Shown here: positions 58,500 through 64,000 of the stretch, piece by piece | Layout: every line of letters begins with the position of its first letter | How positions within the stretch are numbered: position 1 is the first letter of the stretch | NCBI RefSeq assembly: GCF_032854445.1 | Contig: NC_088300.1 | Span: forward strand, 81,024,101-81,088,100 | Length of the DNA stretch: 64,000 nt | Direction: 5' to 3' | Source: Liolophura sinensis | Lineage: Eukaryota > Mollusca > Polyplacophora > Chitonida > Chitonidae | Translations under genes and position numbers: made by a program | Notes under the pieces: generated by a model | What the model was told of the DNA's origin: nothing | What the model saw: the letters and a program-made list of their open reading frames with translations, nothing else | Database searches by the model: none

Positions 58500-61400
58500 A
58501 GACTTAGGATAGGAGTAGGATACATGCTTACAAAAATGATGCCTTAGTCTGAGGTAGGAGTAGGATACATGCTCACAAAAATGATGCATGAGTCTGGGGT
58601 AGGAGTAGGATACATGTTCACTGACATGATGCCTTAGTCTGAGGTAGGAGTAGGATACATGCTCACAAAAATGATGCATGAGTCAGGGGTAGGAGTAGGA
58701 TACATGTTCACAGACATGATGCATGAGTCAGGGGTAGGAGTAGGATACATGTTCACTGACATGATGCCTTAGTCTGAGGTAGGAGTAGGATACATGCTCA
58801 CAAAAATGATGCATGAGTCAGGGGTAGGAGTAGGATACATGTTACAGACATGATGCATGAGTCTGTGGTAGGAGTAGGATACATGTTCACAGACATGATG
58901 CATGAGTCTGGGGTAGGAGTAGGATACATGTTCACAAAAATGATGCATGAGTCAGGGGTAGGAGAAGGATACATGTTCACAGACATGATGCATGAGTCTG
59001 GGGTAGGAGTAGGATACATGTTCCCAGACATGATGCCTTAGTCTGGGGTAGGAGTAGGATACATGTTCACAGACATCATGCCTTAGTCTGAGGGGAAGAG
59101 TAGGATACATGTTCACAGACATCATGCCTTAGTCTGGGGTAGGAGTAGGATACATGTTCACAGACATGATGCATGACTCTGGGGTAGGAGTATGATACAT
59201 GTTCCCAGACATGGCACCCGAGTCTGGGGTAGAAGTAGGATACATGTTCACAAAAATGATGCATGAGTCTGGGGTAGGAGTAGGATACATGTTCACAGAC
59301 ATGATGCATGACTGTGGGGTAGGAGTAGGATACATGTTCACTGACATCATGCCTTAGTCTGAGGGGAAGAGTAGGATACATGTTCCCAGACATGGTGCGT
59401 GAGTCTGGGGTAGGAGTAGGATACGTGTTCACTGACATGATGCCTTAGTCTGGGGTAGGAGTAGGATACATGTTCACTGACATGATGCCTTAGTCTGTGG
59501 TAGGAGTAGGATACGTGTTCACAGACATCATGCCTTAGTCTGAGGGGAAGAGTAGGATACATGTTCACAGACATGATGCATGAGTCTGTGGTAGGAGTAG
59601 GATACATGTTCACTGACATGATGCCTTAGTCTGGGGTAGGAGTAGGATACGTGTTCACTGACATGATGCCTTAGTCTGGGGTAGGAGTAGGATACATGTT
59701 CACTGACATGATGCCTTAGTCTGTGGTAGGAGTAGGATACGTGTTCACAGACATCATGCCTTAGTCTGAGGGGAAGAGTAGGATACATGTTCACAGACAT
59801 GATGCATGAGTCTGTGGTAGGAGTAGGATACATGTTCACTGACATGATGCCTAAGTCTGGGGTAAAAGTAGGATACGTGTTCACTGACATGATGCCTTAG
59901 TCTGGGGTAGGAGTAGGATACATGTTCGCAGACATGATGTATGAGTCTGTGGTAGGAGTAGGAAACATGTTCACTGACATAATGCCTTAGTCTGGGGTAG
60001 GAGTAGGATACGTGTTCACAGACATGATGCATGACTCTGGGGTAGGAGTAGGATACGTGTTCACAGACATGATGCATGACTCTGGGGTAGGAGTAGGATA
60101 CATGTTCACAGACATGATGCCTTAGTCTGGGGTAGGAGTAGGATACGTGTTCACAGACATGATGCATGACTCTGGGGTAGGAGTAGGATACATGTTCCCA
60201 GACATGATGCATGAGTCTGGGGTAGGAGTAGGATACATGTTCCCAGACATGATGCATGAGTCTGGGGTAGGAGTAGGATACATGTTCACTGACAAGATGC
60301 CTTAGTCTGGGGTAGGAGTAGGATACATGCTCACAAAAATGATGCATGAATCTGGGGTAAGAGTAGGATACGTGTTCACAGACATGATGCATGACTCTGG
60401 GGTAGGAGTAGGATACATATTCACAAAAATGATGCCTTAGTCTGGGGTAGGAGTAGGATACATGTTCACAGACATGATGCATGAGTCTGTGGTAGGAGTA
60501 GGATACATGTTCACTGACATGATGCATGACTCTGGGGTAGGAGTAGGATACATGTTCACTGACATCATGCCTTAGTCTGAGGGGAGAGTAGGATACGTGT
60601 TCACAAACATAATGCCTAAATCTGGGGTAGGAGTAGGATACATGTTCACAAACATGATGTCTGCGTCTGGGGTAGGAGTAGGATACATGCTCACAAACAT
60701 GATGCCTTAGTTTGAGGGGAAAAGTAGGATACGTGTTCACAGACATGATGCATGAGTCTGTGGTAGGAGTAGGATACGTATTCACAAACATGGCGCTGGA
60801 GTCTGGGGGAGGAGTAGGACACATGTTCACAGACATGATGCTTGAATCGGTTAGGAGTAGGATACATGTTTACAGACATGATGCCTTAGTCTGAGGGGAA
60901 GAGTAGGATACGTGTTCACAGACATGATGCATGAGTCTGGTAAGAGTAGGATACATCTTCACAAACATGATGCAGGAGTCTGGGGTAGGAGTAGGATACA
61001 TGTTCACAGACATGATGCCTTAGTCTGAGGGGAAGAGTAGGATACATGTTCACTGACATGATGCCTTAGTCTGGGTAGGAGTAGGATACGTGTTCACAGA
61101 CATGATGCCTTAGTCTGGGGTAGGAGTAGGATACATGTTCACAAACATGATGCATGACTCTGGGTAGGAGTAGGATACGTGTTCACAGATATGATGCATG
61201 ACTCTGGGGTAGGAGTAGGATACATATTCACAAACATGGCGCCGCAGTCTGGGGGAGGAGTAGGACACATGTTCCCAGACATGATGCTTGAATCAGGGGT
61301 AGGAGTAGGATACATGCTCACAGACATCATGCCTTAGTCTGAGGTAGGAGTAGGATACATGTTCACTGACATGATGTCTGAGTCAGGGGTAGGAATAGGA

Positions 61401-62045
61401 TACATGTTCACTGACATGATGCCTTAGTCTGAGGTAGGAGTAGGATACATGCTCACAAAAATGATGCGTGAGTCAGGGGTAGGAGTAGGATACATGTTCA
61501 CAGACATGGTGCATGAGTCAGGGGTAGGAATAGGATACATGTTCACTGACATGATGCCTTAGTCTGAGGTAGGAGTAGGATACATGCTCACAAAAATGAT
61601 GCATGAGTCTGGGGTAGGAGTAGGATACATGTTCACAGACATCATGCCTTAGTCTGAGGTAGGAGTAGGATACATGTTCACAGACATGATGCATGAGTCT
61701 GTGGTAGGAGTAGGATACATGTTCACAGACATCATGCCTTAGTCTGAGGGGAAGAGTAGGATACGTGTTCACAGACATGATGCATGAGTCTGTGGTAGGA
61801 GTAGGATACATGTTCACAGACATCATGCCTTAGTCTGAGGGGAAGAGTAGGATACATGTTCACAGACATGATGCATGAGTGTGGTAGGAGTAGGATACAT
61901 GTTCACAGACATCATGCCTTAGTCTGTGGTAGGAGTAGGATACGTGTTCACAGACATGATGCCTTAGTCTGAGGGGAAGAGTAGGATATGTGTTCACAGA
62001 CATGATGCATGAGTCTGTGGTAGGAGTAGGATACATGTTCACAAG
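58500..62045. repeat. 45-bp minisatellite, 3.5 kb, TRAF6 intron 2
   Basis: About 78 units of about 45 bp: ggggtaggagtaggatacat, gttcacagacatgatgcatg and agtct. Recurrent variants are GAGGGGAAGAG for the GGGGTAGGAG block, CACAAAAATG for CACAGACATG, and CCTTAG for CATGAG. Long minus-strand open frames (up to 360 codons) follow from the 45-bp unit and are not genes. Confidence 0.96.
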
Positions 62046-62239
62046 CACAATGACACCAGATAGGTGTCACCAGATCTGCCAGAGCATATAAATTTTCTGT
62101 AGTAAATGTTTCCACTGACAAACGCATATCTATAGATGACATTTGTGTATCTTGATATGATGATGTATGTATAGAGATAACAGAGGTTATCTGTATTTGA
62201 CTAAATGGAGGATTACAGGAATGGTGAGGAACATGCACC

Positions 62240-63840
62240 TGAAATAGACCAGAATGTGTTATACGTCTAGACGATGAAATAGACCAGAATGTGTTACACG
62301 TCTTGATGATGAAATAGACCAGAATGTGTTACACATCTTGATGATAAAATAGACCAGAATGTGTTATACGTCTTGATGATGAAATAGACCAGAATGTGTC
62401 ACACGTCTTGATGATGAAATAGACAGAATATGTTACACATCTTGATGATAAGATAGACCAGAATGTGTTATACATCTAGATGATGAAATAGACCAGAATG
62501 TGTCACACGTCTTGATGATGAAATAGACCAGAATGTGTTACACATCTTGATGATAAAATAGACCAGAATGTGTTATACGTCTAGATGATGAAATAGACCA
62601 GAATGTGTCACACGTCTTGATGATGAAATAGACAGAATATGTTACACATCTTGATGATAAGATAGGCCAGAATGTGTTATACGTCTAGATGATGAAATAG
62701 ACCAGAATGTGTCACACGTCTTGATGATGAAATAGACCAGAATGTGTTACACATCTTGATGATAAAATAGACCAGAATGTGTTATACGTCTAGATGATGA
62801 AATAGACCAGAATGTGTCACACGTCTTGATGATGAAATAGACAGAATATGTTACACATCTTGATGATAAGATAGACCAGAATGTGTTATACGTCTAGATG
62901 ATGAAATAGACCAGAATGTGTCACACGTCTTGATGATGAAATAGACCAGAATGTGTTACACATCTGGATGATAAAATAGACCAGAATGTGTCACACGTCT
63001 AGATGATGAAATAGACCAGAATGTGTTACACGTCTTGATGATGAAATAGACCAGAATGTGTCACACATCTTGATGATAAAATAGACCAGAATGTGTTATA
63101 CGTCTAGATGATGAAATAGACCAGAATGTGTCACACGTCTTGATGATGAAATAGACAGAATATGTTACACATCTTGATGATAAGATAGACCAGAATGTGT
63201 TATACGTCTAGATGATGAAATAGACCAGAATGTGTCACACGTCTTGATGATGAAATAGACCAGAATGTGTCACACGTCTTGATGATGAAATAGACAGAAT
63301 ATGTTATACGTCTTGATGATAAAATAGACCAAAATGTGTTATACATCTAGATGATGAAATAGACCAGAATGTGTCACACGTCTTGATGATGAAATAGACA
63401 GAATATGTTATACGTCTTGATGATAAAATAGACATGAATGTGTTATACATCTAGATGATGAAATAGACCAGAATGTGTCACACGTCTTGATGATGAAATA
63501 GACAGAATATGTTACACATCTCGATGATAAGATAGACCAGAATGTGTTATACGTCTAGATGATGAAATAGACCAGAATGTGTTATACGTCTAGATGATGA
63601 AATAGACCAGAATGTGTCACACGTCTTGATGATGAAATAGACAGAATATGTTATACGTCTTGATGATAAAATAGACCAAAATGTGTTATACATCTAGATG
63701 ATGAAATAGACCAGAATGTGTCACACGTCTTTATGATATAATAGACCAGGAGGTTTTACACGTTTTGATGATAAAATAGAACAGAATGTGTTACATGTCT
63801 TAATGATAAAATAGACCAGAATGTGTTACACGTCTTGATG
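62240..63840. repeat. 35-bp minisatellite with 209-bp higher-order period, TRAF6 intron 2
   Basis: About 46 units of agaccagaatgtgttacacg-TCTTGATGATGAAAT. A 34-nt variant (agacagaatatgttacac) recurs at 62421, 62630 and 62839, exactly 209 bp apart, then at 63153 (314 bp), which equals whole numbers of units. Confidence 0.95.
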
Positions 63841-64000
63841 ATGCGTGCACACGTGTACAGGTATATTTCTGTATTTTGTGTTACAAGCTTACAGTTTACA
63901 TGTAGGTTAAATGGTGTTCTGTTGTTAATATAGCAATATTAGCTGGCACCTACTTGACACAGGTAGTAATTTAGTCTGTTCATGAGAACCAGGAAGTGCC

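Noticed and set aside
59754-60836. 360-codon minus-strand frame rich in His, Tyr and Ser
   Set aside because: Translation of the 45-bp TRAF6-intron array; similar frames occur all along it with breaks at indels.
62240-63840. CRISPR-like appearance of regularly spaced repeats
   Set aside because: There are no unique spacers; the whole unit repeats. The setting is an animal intron.

Overview
The window is animal nuclear DNA: spliced genes with GT-AG introns, metazoan-specific proteins (EDEM2, TRAF6, an ELOVL elongase) and tRNA-derived SINEs whose 3' ends read gtacggcgtaaaacacc followed by AAATA repeats. SINEs of this look, together with very abundant minisatellites, point to a lophotrochozoan, most likely a mollusc. 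The species cannot be fixed from the sequence. Six genes are supported by rebuilt exons whose reading phases agree across every junction.

Layout, left to right. 45-3102 (+): C-terminal six exons of an ELOVL fatty-acid elongase. 3641-9376 (-): complete RPS10, with a non-coding first exon near 10511-10544. 10606-24188 (+): complete EDEM2 in ten exons, head-to-head with RPS10 across roughly 60 bp. 29156-32041 (-): small soluble Rieske [2Fe-2S] protein, RFESD-like, three exons. 37645-40355 (-): two-exon secreted glycosyl-hydrolase-like GHL10/YngK-type protein, a family best known from bacteria. 55713-58301 (+): first two coding exons of TRAF6 (RING and first zinc finger); the rest lies beyond the right edge.

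About a quarter of the window is minisatellite (more than 20 arrays, units of about 17-104 bp), mostly inside introns. The largest are a 45-bp array (58.50-62.05 kb) and a 35-bp array (62.24-63.84 kb), both in TRAF6 intron 2. At least a dozen SINE copies or fragments are scattered through; three nearly full copies have clean target-site duplications. I see no rRNA, functional tRNA, CRISPR, retroviral element or autonomous transposon.

The genes do not form a pathway. EDEM2 (ER glycoprotein mannose trimming) and ELOVL (very-long-chain lipid elongation) both act in the ER, RPS10 is ribosomal, and TRAF6 is an immune ubiquitin ligase. The most notable observations concern EDEM2. Its exon-5/intron-5 junction has been amplified into 19 tandem 66-bp units, each carrying a copy of the 5' splice site. 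Its C-terminus keeps a spaced motif around a cysteine matching human Cys558, behind a long acidic insertion. A 105-bp in-frame copy of that terminal module lies directly after the stop codon.
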